A stretch of DNA of 29,014 nt from Microbacteriaceae bacterium (lineage in GTDB: Bacteria; Actinomycetota; Actinomycetes; Actinomycetales; Microbacteriaceae). The DNA lies in NCBI GenBank assembly GCA_024642605.1, contig JAHEAT010000061.1:1-29014 (forward strand). The letters are read 5' to 3'. The notes below the pieces were generated by a model. The model ran no database searches. It was not told the origin of the DNA and saw only the letters and a list, made by a program, of their open reading frames with translations. Both the position numbers and the translations under genes were made by a program. Shown here piece after piece: positions 19,107 to 25,356 of this stretch (position 1 is its first letter; every line of letters begins with the position of its first letter).

Positions 19107-19633
19107 TGCCGCTTACCCCGGCCACCAGCGAAGACATCGCGGTGGTCTCTAAACAACTTGGCCGCCCAGCCCGTGACATAGTTGCTATCGCCGCGCGCTG
19201 CGCCTGCGGTAAACCAACTGTGGTGCAAACCGCACCGAGGTTGGGCGACGGCAGTCCGTTTCCGACCACCTACTACCTAACCCACCCGGGCGCTACTGCG
19301 GCGCTGTCTACGCTCGAGGCTTCGGGGTTGATGGCAGAACTGCAGGCGAAACTTGGCGAAGATGCGACGCTTGCGGCCGCGTACCTAAAGGCCCACGAGG
19401 CTTACATCGCCGACCGCGCCGAACTCGAAAAAGTGACGGGTGAGGTGCCAGAGATCGCAGGTATATCGGCTGGCGGTATGCCTTCTCGCGTCAAGTGTTT
19501 GCACGCGCTAGCCGGCCATGCGCTGGCAGCCGGACCCGGTGTAAACCCGATTGGCGATGAGGCCCTAAAACTTTGCTCTTGGAGCCCCGAGCGCTGCGTG
19601 TGCAGCGTTGACACAGATGTAACAAACCGATAA
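19106..19633 (+). CDS. DUF501 family protein
   Basis: This is a cytoplasmic protein of 175 aa that matches the DUF501 pattern: SKQLGRPARDIVAIAARCACGKPTVV, then TYYLTHPG, and C-terminal VKCLHALAGHALAAGPGVNPIGDEAL. Four or more Cys and several His residues (CACG, KCLH, HALA, WSPERCVC) suggest metal binding, but this is inference and no activity is known for the family. GTG overlaps the stop of the FtsB-like gene (TAGTG), so it is translationally coupled. In M. tuberculosis it is followed by a Ppx/GppA exopolyphosphatase gene, which is absent here; ndh follows instead. Confidence 0.9.
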   Translation: MPLTPATSEDIAVVSKQLGRPARDIVAIAARCACGKPTVVQTAPRLGDGSPFPTTYYLTHPGATAALSTLEASGLMAELQAKLGEDATLAAAYLKAHEAYIADRAELEKVTGEVPEIAGISAGGMPSRVKCLHALAGHALAAGPGVNPIGDEALKLCSWSPERCVCSVDTDVTNR

Positions 19634-19644
19634 ACCGAAAGTAG

Positions 19645-19650
19645 TAAATT
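19645..19650 (+). promoter_or_regulatory. -10 element of a probable leaderless ndh promoter
   Basis: TAAATT lies exactly 6 bases before the ndh ATG and no ribosome binding site is visible. A perfect -35 consensus TTGACA is at 19608-19613, but 17 bases after it is TAAACC (19631-19636), so it may serve a second, overlapping promoter with a leader of about 15 bases. Confidence 0.6.
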
Positions 19651-19656
19651 AGAGCC

Positions 19657-21009
19657 ATGCCTGCAAACTCATCAAACGAAACTGCGCCAAAGATTCTCAT
19701 CGTCGGTGGCGGTTATGCCGGCTTCTATACCGCCTGGAAGCTAGAGAAGTTTCTCGGAAAGTCAGAAGCCGAAGTCACGCTCGTTGACCCACTGCCGTAC
19801 ATGACATATCAGCCATTCTTGCCCGAGGTTGTTGCCGGCTCGATCGAAGCACGTCACGCCGTTGTTTCGCACCGACGCCACCTACGCAAAACCAACATCG
19901 TTTCGGGCAAGGTCACCTCGGTAGACCACGCCAAGAAGACTGCAACCATCGAGTACGCGGGCATCAAAGGTGCTAAGAAGGTTAGCTACGACCAGATCGT
20001 TATGACCGCAGGCGCCGTATCTCGCACCTTCCCGATTCCCGGTGTTGCAGAAGAAGCCATCGGTCTCAAGAACATTGAAGAAGCAATCGAAGTGCGCAAC
20101 CGCATCTTGGTGAACTTCGACAAGGCAGCCAACCTACCTGCAGGGGCAGCTCGCGACCGACTTCTAACCTTCGTGGTTGTCGGCGGCGGATTCGCCGGAA
20201 TCGAAGCCTTTGCCGAGATGCGCTCACTCGCCTCATACCTTTTGCGCTACTACCCAACTCTTTCGTTCGATGATGTCAAGTTCCACCTCATCGAAGCCAT
20301 GGGTCGCATCATGCCTGAGGTTTCGCTGCCGACATCCGAGTGGGTTATTGCCAACCTCGATCAGCGTGGCGCAAAGATTCACCTAAACACTCAGCTTCAG
20401 TCTGCCGTCGGAGGCAAGGTTGAGCTTTCAACCGGAGAATCTTTTGAATCGGATGTCATCGTCTGGACTGCCGGCGTGATGGCTCACCCTTACGTTCGCA
20501 ACACCGATCTTCCGATCGAAGAGCGTGGACGCATTCTTACCCACCCAACCCTTCGAGTAGTTACTCCCGAGGGTGAGTTCGTAGAAGGCGCTTGGGCAGC
20601 TGGAGACGTTTCGGCTGTTCCTGACCTAAGCGGTTTTGGTGTTGGAGGCTATTGTGTTCCGAACGCCCAGCACGCTGTTCGTCAGGGCAAGTTGCTGGCT
20701 AAGAACATCGTTGCGTCGCTCCGTGGCGAAGGTGTGAAAGAGTACTTCCACAAGCCTCTCGGTGCAGTTGCTGGTTTGGGTGTCGGTGTTGGTGTATTCC
20801 AGTACAAGAAGCTTGGCATCAAGGGGCTAATCGCCTGGTTCATGCACCGCGGGTACCACGGCCTAGCCATTCCAACCTGGGAGCGCAAGATTCGCGTATT
20901 CGCTGGCTGGATCTGGAACTTCCTGCTGCGTCGTGACATCGTATCGACCGCTGCAGTAAAGGCACCACGATTAGCTTTCGAAACTTGGGCATCCAAGCCA
21001 AAGAAGTAG
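19657..21009 (+). CDS. ndh: Type II NADH dehydrogenase (NDH-2)
   Basis: NDH-2 is a single-subunit, non-proton-pumping, membrane-associated FAD enzyme that passes electrons from NADH to quinone. The 450-aa protein has two dinucleotide-binding sites: FAD-binding ILIVGGGYAGFYTA near residue 13 and NADH-binding VVVGGGFAGIEAFAE about 173. It also has YMTYQPFLPEVVAGS, the WTAGV motif and AAGDVSAVPD. The C-terminal ~90 residues contain amphipathic or hydrophobic stretches (GLIAWFMHRGYHGL, IWNFLLRRDIV) fitting membrane attachment. It is probably transcribed alone from a leaderless promoter and ends at a strong intrinsic terminator. Quinone-linked function is family knowledge. Confidence 0.94.
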   Translation: MPANSSNETAPKILIVGGGYAGFYTAWKLEKFLGKSEAEVTLVDPLPYMTYQPFLPEVVAGSIEARHAVVSHRRHLRKTNIVSGKVTSVDHAKKTATIEYAGIKGAKKVSYDQIVMTAGAVSRTFPIPGVAEEAIGLKNIEEAIEVRNRILVNFDKAANLPAGAARDRLLTFVVVGGGFAGIEAFAEMRSLASYLLRYYPTLSFDDVKFHLIEAMGRIMPEVSLPTSEWVIANLDQRGAKIHLNTQLQSAVGGKVELSTGESFESDVIVWTAGVMAHPYVRNTDLPIEERGRILTHPTLRVVTPEGEFVEGAWAAGDVSAVPDLSGFGVGGYCVPNAQHAVRQGKLLAKNIVASLRGEGVKEYFHKPLGAVAGLGVGVGVFQYKKLGIKGLIAWFMHRGYHGLAIPTWERKIRVFAGWIWNFLLRRDIVSTAAVKAPRLAFETWASKPKK

Positions 21010-21023
21010 TCGCAAACTTGGAT

Positions 21024-21054
21024 GGGCCCGGAGTGATCTGGGCCCTTTCGTTTT
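21024..21054 (+). terminator. Intrinsic terminator of ndh
   Basis: A 9-pair stem, GGGCCCGGA (21024-21032) with TCTGGGCCC (21037-21045), has one G-T wobble and the GNRA-type loop GTGA. TTTCGTTTT follows. This is the best intrinsic terminator in the window. It ends only 4 bases before the next tRNA. Confidence 0.88.
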
Positions 21055-21058
21055 ACCA

Positions 21059-21131
21059 GCCCCTTTAGCCCAATGGCAGAGGCAGACGACTTAAAATCGT
21101 CACAGTGTGGGTTCGAGTCCCACAAGGGGCA
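21059..21131 (+). tRNA. Class I tRNA with UAA anticodon (tRNA-Leu?)
   Basis: The 73-nt cloverleaf is complete: acceptor GCCCCTT/AAGGGGC, anticodon stem GACGA/TCGTC with loop CTTAAAA (anticodon TAA, reading the Leu codon UUA), T stem GTGGG/CCCAC with loop TTCGAGT, discriminator A. CCA is not encoded. The D arm can be drawn as GCC/GGC with a 10-base loop, somewhat like leucine tRNAs. The variable region is only 5 bases (ACAGT), whereas bacterial leucine tRNAs normally carry a long variable arm (class II). Decoding of UUA is implied by the anticodon; charging with Leu is inference. It starts 4 bases after the ndh terminator, so its own promoter must overlap that terminator or it depends on read-through. 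Confidence 0.85.
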
Positions 21132-21146
21132 CTAGAGTGTGTCTTG

Positions 21147-21165
21147 TCAGGCCTTGATGGCCTGA
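21147..21165 (+). terminator. Hairpin after the UAA tRNA, weak terminator candidate
   Basis: TCAGGCC (21147-21153) and GGCCTGA (21159-21165) pair perfectly around TTGAT. The following bases (TCGAAGTCATTTTC) are only loosely T-rich, so termination may be partial or the stem may be a leader structure of the next gene. Confidence 0.45.
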
Positions 21166-21193
21166 TCGAAGTCATTTTCACTTGGGGGAAAAT

Positions 21194-22099
21194 TTGCAAT
21201 CTAAAACAATTATTAAAGTGCTCAAATCAACAATCTGTAGATTCTTTTTTGTAGCTCTCGCTACTTCGATTTTTTCAGTTGGCACTTTCCAAATTTCAAG
21301 TGCGATCGAACCACGCAATGAGCTGAAGATCGGAAATTCTAGCGACGTCGTAGTTCCGGATGACCTCAAATGGTCGAGGGAGGGGATTTCGGCGGCTGAA
21401 CAACTCATTCAAGACCTCCGCGAACCAGCGGATGCTCTCCTGGCCTCGCTTCGCGATGATGGGGTTAGTTCTCTGCACATAACGCGAAGCGCAGAGGATT
21501 TAGTTCCCGAGGAAATTGTCGGCCAATACCCAGCCTTCGACGCTTACAACCACGAGGTGAGCATCGCGGGGCTCAGAGACTGGGGTGCCGCTGCCAAGGA
21601 ATTAACTTTTCAGCCATCAGATGACATCAACGTCGCGAACTATATGGTCTCCTTCGAGCCAGGGCTGTGCCGGTTGAGTTTCGCCCTCTTCAACTGGAAC
21701 ACCTGGTTTAGTCCCGATTGCAAGGTCTCCGCGGCATCCGCACAAACTTACCTTCAGATGTCTTTAGTTTCGTGGATGGATAATTCACCATCGGTCAGCA
21801 CAAGCGCCTACTTTGGTTATCTTTACGCGTTGAAAGACATCGTTACAAACCACATTGAATATTCGGTAGTTGATGGACGCATGTATTCCGAAGCCTTGGA
21901 GGCAATCATGGAGCCGCAGGGTATTCCCCTTGAGCGTCCGACGGATTCGGATGCAGTTGGTTACAAAATCACCCTCGACCCGCAAGACAAGTGGAGTATC
22001 ACATTCACTATGAATAGTCCTGAACTTCAAATGCTGGCTGACCAGGTGTCACTTGTTGAAAACGAAGGTGAAAAGTACCTTTATTTCGGTACCCGTTAA
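21194..22099 (+). CDS. Secreted protein of unknown function
   Basis: I recognise no family. The chosen TTG start has GGGGGA (21184-21189) 4 bases upstream and gives 301 aa; a TTG at 21182 would overlap that site. The N-terminus is a typical signal peptide: basic start, hydrophobic core (FFFVALATSIFSVG), and ISSA-IEP as likely cleavage near residue 37. There is no lipobox. The mature part is acidic, without further membrane segments, and has two cysteines (C159, C176) that could form a disulfide. The DNA is visibly more AT-rich than its neighbours and uses rare codons, including at least three TTA (in EDLVP, KELTF, MSLVS). Position beside a tRNA plus this composition suggests acquired DNA, though no integrase or attachment-site repeat was seen. 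Confidence 0.8.
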   Translation: MQSKTIIKVLKSTICRFFFVALATSIFSVGTFQISSAIEPRNELKIGNSSDVVVPDDLKWSREGISAAEQLIQDLREPADALLASLRDDGVSSLHITRSAEDLVPEEIVGQYPAFDAYNHEVSIAGLRDWGAAAKELTFQPSDDINVANYMVSFEPGLCRLSFALFNWNTWFSPDCKVSAASAQTYLQMSLVSWMDNSPSVSTSAYFGYLYALKDIVTNHIEYSVVDGRMYSEALEAIMEPQGIPLERPTDSDAVGYKITLDPQDKWSITFTMNSPELQMLADQVSLVENEGEKYLYFGTR

Positions 22100-22126
22100 C
22101 CTGAATCTCACTGAACTAATCGGCTG

Positions 22127-22132
22127 TAACCT
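22127..22132 (+). promoter_or_regulatory. -10 element of a probable leaderless DCC-gene promoter
   Basis: TAACCT lies exactly 6 bases before the ATG at 22139. No ribosome binding site is present. No convincing -35 was seen. Confidence 0.6.
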
Positions 22133-22138
22133 AAGAGC

Positions 22139-22525
22139 ATGTCTACTGGTGAAGTAACGCTCATCTTTGATGGTGACTGCAGATTCTGCACTACGGCCGC
22201 GAATTTCATCGCGAAGCACACCTCCAATCCGATAGTCATTCATCCGTGGCAGTTCATCGATGTCTCTCAATACGGTCTTACCGTAGAGCAGGTTGCGGCA
22301 AAGGTGCACCTGGTTGTCGCTGGCAGCACTTTCGCCGGCCATGAGGCATTCGCTCAGATATTGAAAGTGCAAAAATCTTTCATTCTTAGGTCGCTCGGCT
22401 CTGTAGCCATGGTGCCCCCGATCAGTTGGCTGGCTAGACCCGCTTACTTCCTTGTTGCCAAGTACCGACACAAACTGCCAGGTGGAACGCCGGCATGCAA
22501 ACTCGAGCCGCCGAAGGCTGCCTAA
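22139..22525 (+). CDS. DCC family thiol-disulfide protein (DUF393)
   Basis: This is a 128-aa protein of the DCC/YuxK (DUF393) family, thought to be thioredoxin-like oxidoreductases; no substrate is established. The defining motif IFDGDCRFC is at residues 9-17 with the redox-type pair C14/C17. Further matches are the helix TTAANFIAKH, the IHPWQF region, VHLVVAGSTFAGHEAFAQIL, and the end WLARPAYFLVAKYRHKLPGGTPAC. There is no signal peptide, so it acts in the cytoplasm. It is probably transcribed alone as a leaderless mRNA. It follows the two-cysteine secreted protein by 39 bases, but a functional link is speculative. Confidence 0.88.
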   Translation: MSTGEVTLIFDGDCRFCTTAANFIAKHTSNPIVIHPWQFIDVSQYGLTVEQVAAKVHLVVAGSTFAGHEAFAQILKVQKSFILRSLGSVAMVPPISWLARPAYFLVAKYRHKLPGGTPACKLEPPKAA

Positions 22526-22555
22526 ACCCCACCCCGATGTTCGCCCTGAGCGTCT

Positions 22556-22593
22556 GAGAACTGCCTGAGAGCCGTGCCAGTTCTCTGAACTGG
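22556..22593 (+). promoter_or_regulatory. Alternative hairpins upstream of lemA
   Basis: GAGAACTG (22556-22563) can pair with CAGTTCTC (22578-22585). The overlapping CCAGTT (22577-22582) can instead pair with AACTGG (22588-22593) around CTCTG. The two structures exclude each other, the layout of an attenuator or switch. However, they lie upstream of the best lemA -10, so they would be DNA sites or the 3' end of the previous transcript unless an earlier start exists. Confidence 0.5.
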
Positions 22594-22597
22594 TGGC

Positions 22598-22603
22598 TAG
22601 CAT
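22598..22603 (+). promoter_or_regulatory. Probable -10 of the lemA-htpX promoter
   Basis: TAGCAT fits TANNNT. Transcription would start at about 22609-22610, exactly at the first base of the perfect hairpin 22609-22627, giving a leader of about 35 bases that carries AAGGAG. No clear -35 was seen. Confidence 0.5.
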
Positions 22604-22608
22604 TGGAA

Positions 22609-22627
22609 CAGACGACAAAATCGTCTG
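22609..22627 (+). repeat. Hairpin at the 5' end of the lemA leader
   Basis: CAGACGA (22609-22615) and TCGTCTG (22621-22627) pair perfectly around CAAAA, leaving the ribosome binding site AAGGAG (22634-22639) free. A stem at the very 5' end of an mRNA often slows decay. It could also be an operator palindrome just after the transcription start. Confidence 0.6.
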
Positions 22628-22643
22628 CTAACCAAGGAGAATC

Positions 22644-23210
22644 ATGGACTACACAATCTGGATCGTTCTAGGCGTCGTTGCACTTATCGGCCTTTGGCTC
22701 TGGTCAACCTACAACGGCCTCGTAACTCTCAACGAGCGTGTCGAAGAAGCGTGGAGCGACATCACCATCCAGCTGAAGCGCCGTGCCGATCTGATTCCAA
22801 ACATCATCGAAACCGTGAAGGGCTATGCCAAGCACGAAAAGGAAGTTTTCGAGGGCGTAACCCAAGCCCGTGCAGCATCGATTTCGCCTGAGGCAATGAA
22901 GAGCCCGAAAGCGGCTGCTAAAGCCGACGCTGGTTTCGCAGGCGCGATGAAGAGTTTGTTTGCGGTTGCTGAGGCTTACCCGCAGCTTCAGGCAAACCAG
23001 AACTTCCTGGCCCTTCAGAACGAACTTTCAGACACCGAAGACAAGATCATGGCAGCCCGCCGCTTCTACAACGCTGGTGCCCGCGAACTCAACATCAAGG
23101 TGAAGCAGTTTCCTCAGGTGCTGTTTGCCGGTCTAGGTTTCAAGCAGCGCGAATACTTTGAAGTAGCCGACGCAGCAGCAATTGCTGACGCACCTCAGGT
23201 TAAGTTCTAG
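22644..23210 (+). CDS. lemA: LemA family membrane protein
   Basis: LemA proteins have one N-terminal membrane helix and a helical domain; their exact function is not established. The 188-aa protein has the membrane segment at about residues 4-22 (IWIVLGVVALIGLWLW), then the family signature NERVEEAWSDITIQLKRRADLIPNIIETVKGYAKHE, and the C-terminal ARRFYNAGARELN with FP. ATG has AAGGAG 4 bases upstream. htpX starts 24 bases after the stop; a lemA-htpX operon is found in many bacteria and hints at a shared role in membrane protein quality control (inference). Confidence 0.95.
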   Translation: MDYTIWIVLGVVALIGLWLWSTYNGLVTLNERVEEAWSDITIQLKRRADLIPNIIETVKGYAKHEKEVFEGVTQARAASISPEAMKSPKAAAKADAGFAGAMKSLFAVAEAYPQLQANQNFLALQNELSDTEDKIMAARRFYNAGARELNIKVKQFPQVLFAGLGFKQREYFEVADAAAIADAPQVKF

Positions 23211-23234
23211 TTACAACAAACACTTAGGACCAAC

Positions 23235-24131
23235 ATGTATTCGGCCATTGCAGCCAATAAGCGCAACACGGCAATCATTATCGGAGTATTCGTTGCTCTG
23301 CTCGGCGGGCTTGCCTATGCCTGGGGAGTTGCCAGCGGCAACGGATCAAGCGCAATCGGAATCATCATCTTCGTTGCCCTGTATGCGCTTTTCCAGTACT
23401 ACGCGTCGGCATCGATTGCCGTTGCCATGTCTGGCGCGATTCAGATTCAAAAGCAAGACAACCCTCGTTTGTGGAACACCGTAGAAAATATCGCAATTCG
23501 CGAAGGCATGCCAATGCCTAAGGTCTACATCATCCCCGACAAAGCACCCAACGCTTTTGCCACCGGACGAGACCCGAAGACCGCCGTGGTGGCGGCCACC
23601 GAGGGATTGCTCGAGATTATGGACGACCAGGAGCTCGAAGGCGTGATGGCTCACGAAATGGGCCACGTCAAGAACTACGACATTCGAGTGACAACCATAG
23701 TGTTTGGTTTGGTTAGCGCTGTTGCGATTCTTGCCGACTTCGCCCTTCGCATGAGTTTCTGGGCAGGTCGAGGTTCGAACAACCGCAACGACAACAACAA
23801 CCAATTGGGTGTTGTTCTGCTGCTAGTCGGACTCGTCGGCAGCCTCATCGCCTTTCTTATCGGGCCAATCATCACTGCTGCAGTTTCACGGCAACGTGAG
23901 TATTTGGCCGATGCAACCGGCGCTGAATCCACTCGCTACCCTGAAGGCCTGGCCAGAGCGCTTGAGAAGCTTGGCCAATACGGTCGACCGATGCGTCGAG
24001 CCACAGCATCGATGGCGCACATGTACATTGCCGACCCAGTTAAGCCGGGCCTCACCGAGCGTCTATTCTCGAGTCACCCGCCAATTCCTAAGCGTGTCGA
24101 GCGCCTACGACAAATGGGTGGAAAGTTCTAA
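23235..24131 (+). CDS. htpX: HtpX-like membrane zinc metalloprotease
   Basis: HtpX is an M48-family peptidase in the cytoplasmic membrane that degrades misfolded membrane proteins. The 298-aa protein has two N-terminal membrane helices (about 15-35 and 42-62), the zinc motif HEMGH at 140-144 with the third ligand in REYLADATGA, and two more membrane helices (about 154-174 and 193-215). The conserved end SSHPPIPKRVERLRQM is present. An AGGA lies 5 bases before the ATG. It is cotranscribed with lemA. The last 27 bases overlap the end of the gene on the opposite strand, so there is no space for a separate terminator. Confidence 0.96.
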   Translation: MYSAIAANKRNTAIIIGVFVALLGGLAYAWGVASGNGSSAIGIIIFVALYALFQYYASASIAVAMSGAIQIQKQDNPRLWNTVENIAIREGMPMPKVYIIPDKAPNAFATGRDPKTAVVAATEGLLEIMDDQELEGVMAHEMGHVKNYDIRVTTIVFGLVSAVAILADFALRMSFWAGRGSNNRNDNNNQLGVVLLLVGLVGSLIAFLIGPIITAAVSRQREYLADATGAESTRYPEGLARALEKLGQYGRPMRRATASMAHMYIADPVKPGLTERLFSSHPPIPKRVERLRQMGGKF

Positions 24132-25304
24132 AGCAAGATTGCCTTTGGGCATGACGATGGTTTCTTGAAGGCCCTGCCAAGACTGAACCTCTTTGAGGTT
24201 CTTGGTTAGGGCCTTTGCCATTGCCTTAACCTTTGAGTCCTTCATCAAAGCCTCGTGCCAAGACGCCTGCGCCAGAAGTCGCCGGCCCTGCCTGTCGCTC
24301 TTCAAATCGATGCGACCCACGAGATTACGGTTGTGCAAAATCGGTAGTGTGTAGTAGCCGTAGACACGCTTAGGTTCTGGCGTGTAAATCTCGATACGGT
24401 ATTCGAATCCAAACATTCGCTCGATTCGATCGCGCTTCCAGCAAACCGGGTCAAACGGGCTGAGAATCGTTGTTCTAGCGCCAGCCCCCTTCGCCTCTAA
24501 TCCTTCGAGTTTGGTTGAGGCGGTAACGAATCCCGGCTGCAACCAACCTTCAACCGACACTTGCTTTAGTTCACCCGATTCAACCAGTTCAGTAAAAACC
24601 TTCTTGTTGGTGGTGGGGCTCATTCTGTGCCAATCGGCAATGTCTGTGTATGTACCCACGCCCAGCGCGGCAGCGGCCTGCAACATCAGTGCTTTCTTGG
24701 CATCGGTATCACTTGGATGCTGCGTCAAAACGTGCGCCGGCAAAATCTGTTCGGGTAACGCATACAGGCGCTTGAACGCATCTCGGCCGCCCGAAACTAG
24801 GTCGCCCACCAAGAACATGTATTCGAGTGCTTGCTTCAGGTCGCTCCAGCCCCACCAGGTGCCCTTGCGCTGGTTGGCTTCGGTTTCGAACTGCCCCGAC
24901 GTCATCGGGCCATTGGCTAGAAGTTGTGAAGTAATCTGTGCAACTAGCTTCTTGTTGCCCGGTTCCATGCCCCAGTGGGTTGATTGCTTACTGCGATAGG
25001 CGTTCATGCGCCAGCGATAGAGCGGCCAGTTATCTAGGCGAATGATCGAGGCCTCGTGAGCCCAATACTCGATGAGGGTCGGGTGAAATCCGCCCATCAA
25101 GTTTTCGAGCTCGGCCTTGTCGAACTTGCCAAGTCTTGAGAACAGCGGCATGTAGTGCGCTCTCTCGAAAACGTTGACCGAATCAACCTGTAGCAAGCCC
25201 AGACGGTCGATTACGTCGAGCACCGAGGCATCCCGGTCGGAATCAACGCCCAGCTGTCGCAGAGCCAGAACGCGCGCTTCGGTGGCGCTCAACTCTAACG
25301 GCAT
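24105..25304 (-). CDS. Winged-helix DNA glycosylase, AlkX/YcaQ-like (HTH_42, COG3214)
   Basis: The 399-aa protein fits the family of HTH_42 winged-helix DNA glycosylases that remove bulky alkyl adducts and unhook interstrand crosslinks. The active-site pattern Q-x-D is at residues 39-41 (LLQVDSVNVFERAHYMPLFSRLG), as recalled for the YcaQ/AlkX branch rather than the Q-x-Q of AlkZ. Other matches are YWAHEASI, the winged-helix part, SPFDPVCWKRDR and FEYRIEIYTPEPKRVYGYYTLPIL. The ATG at 25304 has AAGGAG 4 bases upstream; an in-frame TTG at 25319 is rejected because it precedes that site. It is convergent with htpX (27-base overlap) and divergent from ilvA. Activity is inferred from family and motif. 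Confidence 0.85.
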   Translation of the reverse strand: MPLELSATEARVLALRQLGVDSDRDASVLDVIDRLGLLQVDSVNVFERAHYMPLFSRLGKFDKAELENLMGGFHPTLIEYWAHEASIIRLDNWPLYRWRMNAYRSKQSTHWGMEPGNKKLVAQITSQLLANGPMTSGQFETEANQRKGTWWGWSDLKQALEYMFLVGDLVSGGRDAFKRLYALPEQILPAHVLTQHPSDTDAKKALMLQAAAALGVGTYTDIADWHRMSPTTNKKVFTELVESGELKQVSVEGWLQPGFVTASTKLEGLEAKGAGARTTILSPFDPVCWKRDRIERMFGFEYRIEIYTPEPKRVYGYYTLPILHNRNLVGRIDLKSDRQGRRLLAQASWHEALMKDSKVKAMAKALTKNLKEVQSWQGLQETIVMPKGNLALELSTHLS

Positions 25305-25320
25305 GGGGCTCCTTCGCAAC

Positions 25321-25339
25321 TAAACTCGATACCAGCGTA
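25321..25339. promoter_or_regulatory. Divergent promoter region between the AlkX-like gene and ilvA
   Basis: The 52-base gap holds TAAACT on the + strand (25321-25326) and TACGCT on the - strand (complement of 25334-25339). Each would give a leader of about 24 bases with an AAGGAG ribosome binding site. The -35 regions would reach into the opposite gene. Placement is tentative. Confidence 0.4.
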
Positions 25340-25356
25340 TTTATAAGGAGCACCAA

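Noticed and set aside
21132..21193. Promoter with TTGTCA at 21144-21149 for the secreted orphan
   Set aside because: At 17 bases spacing the -10 would be CGAAGT, a poor match, and the -35 lies inside a hairpin; not strong enough to annotate.
21059..22530. Integrated mobile element at the UAA tRNA
   Set aside because: Composition and position are suggestive, but there is no integrase or transposase and no repeat of the tRNA 3' end was seen downstream.
22049..22618. 189-aa open frame on the minus strand
   Set aside because: It is antisense to the DCC gene and its promoter; the DCC gene has a clear DGDCRFC motif and the minus frame shows no recognisable domain.
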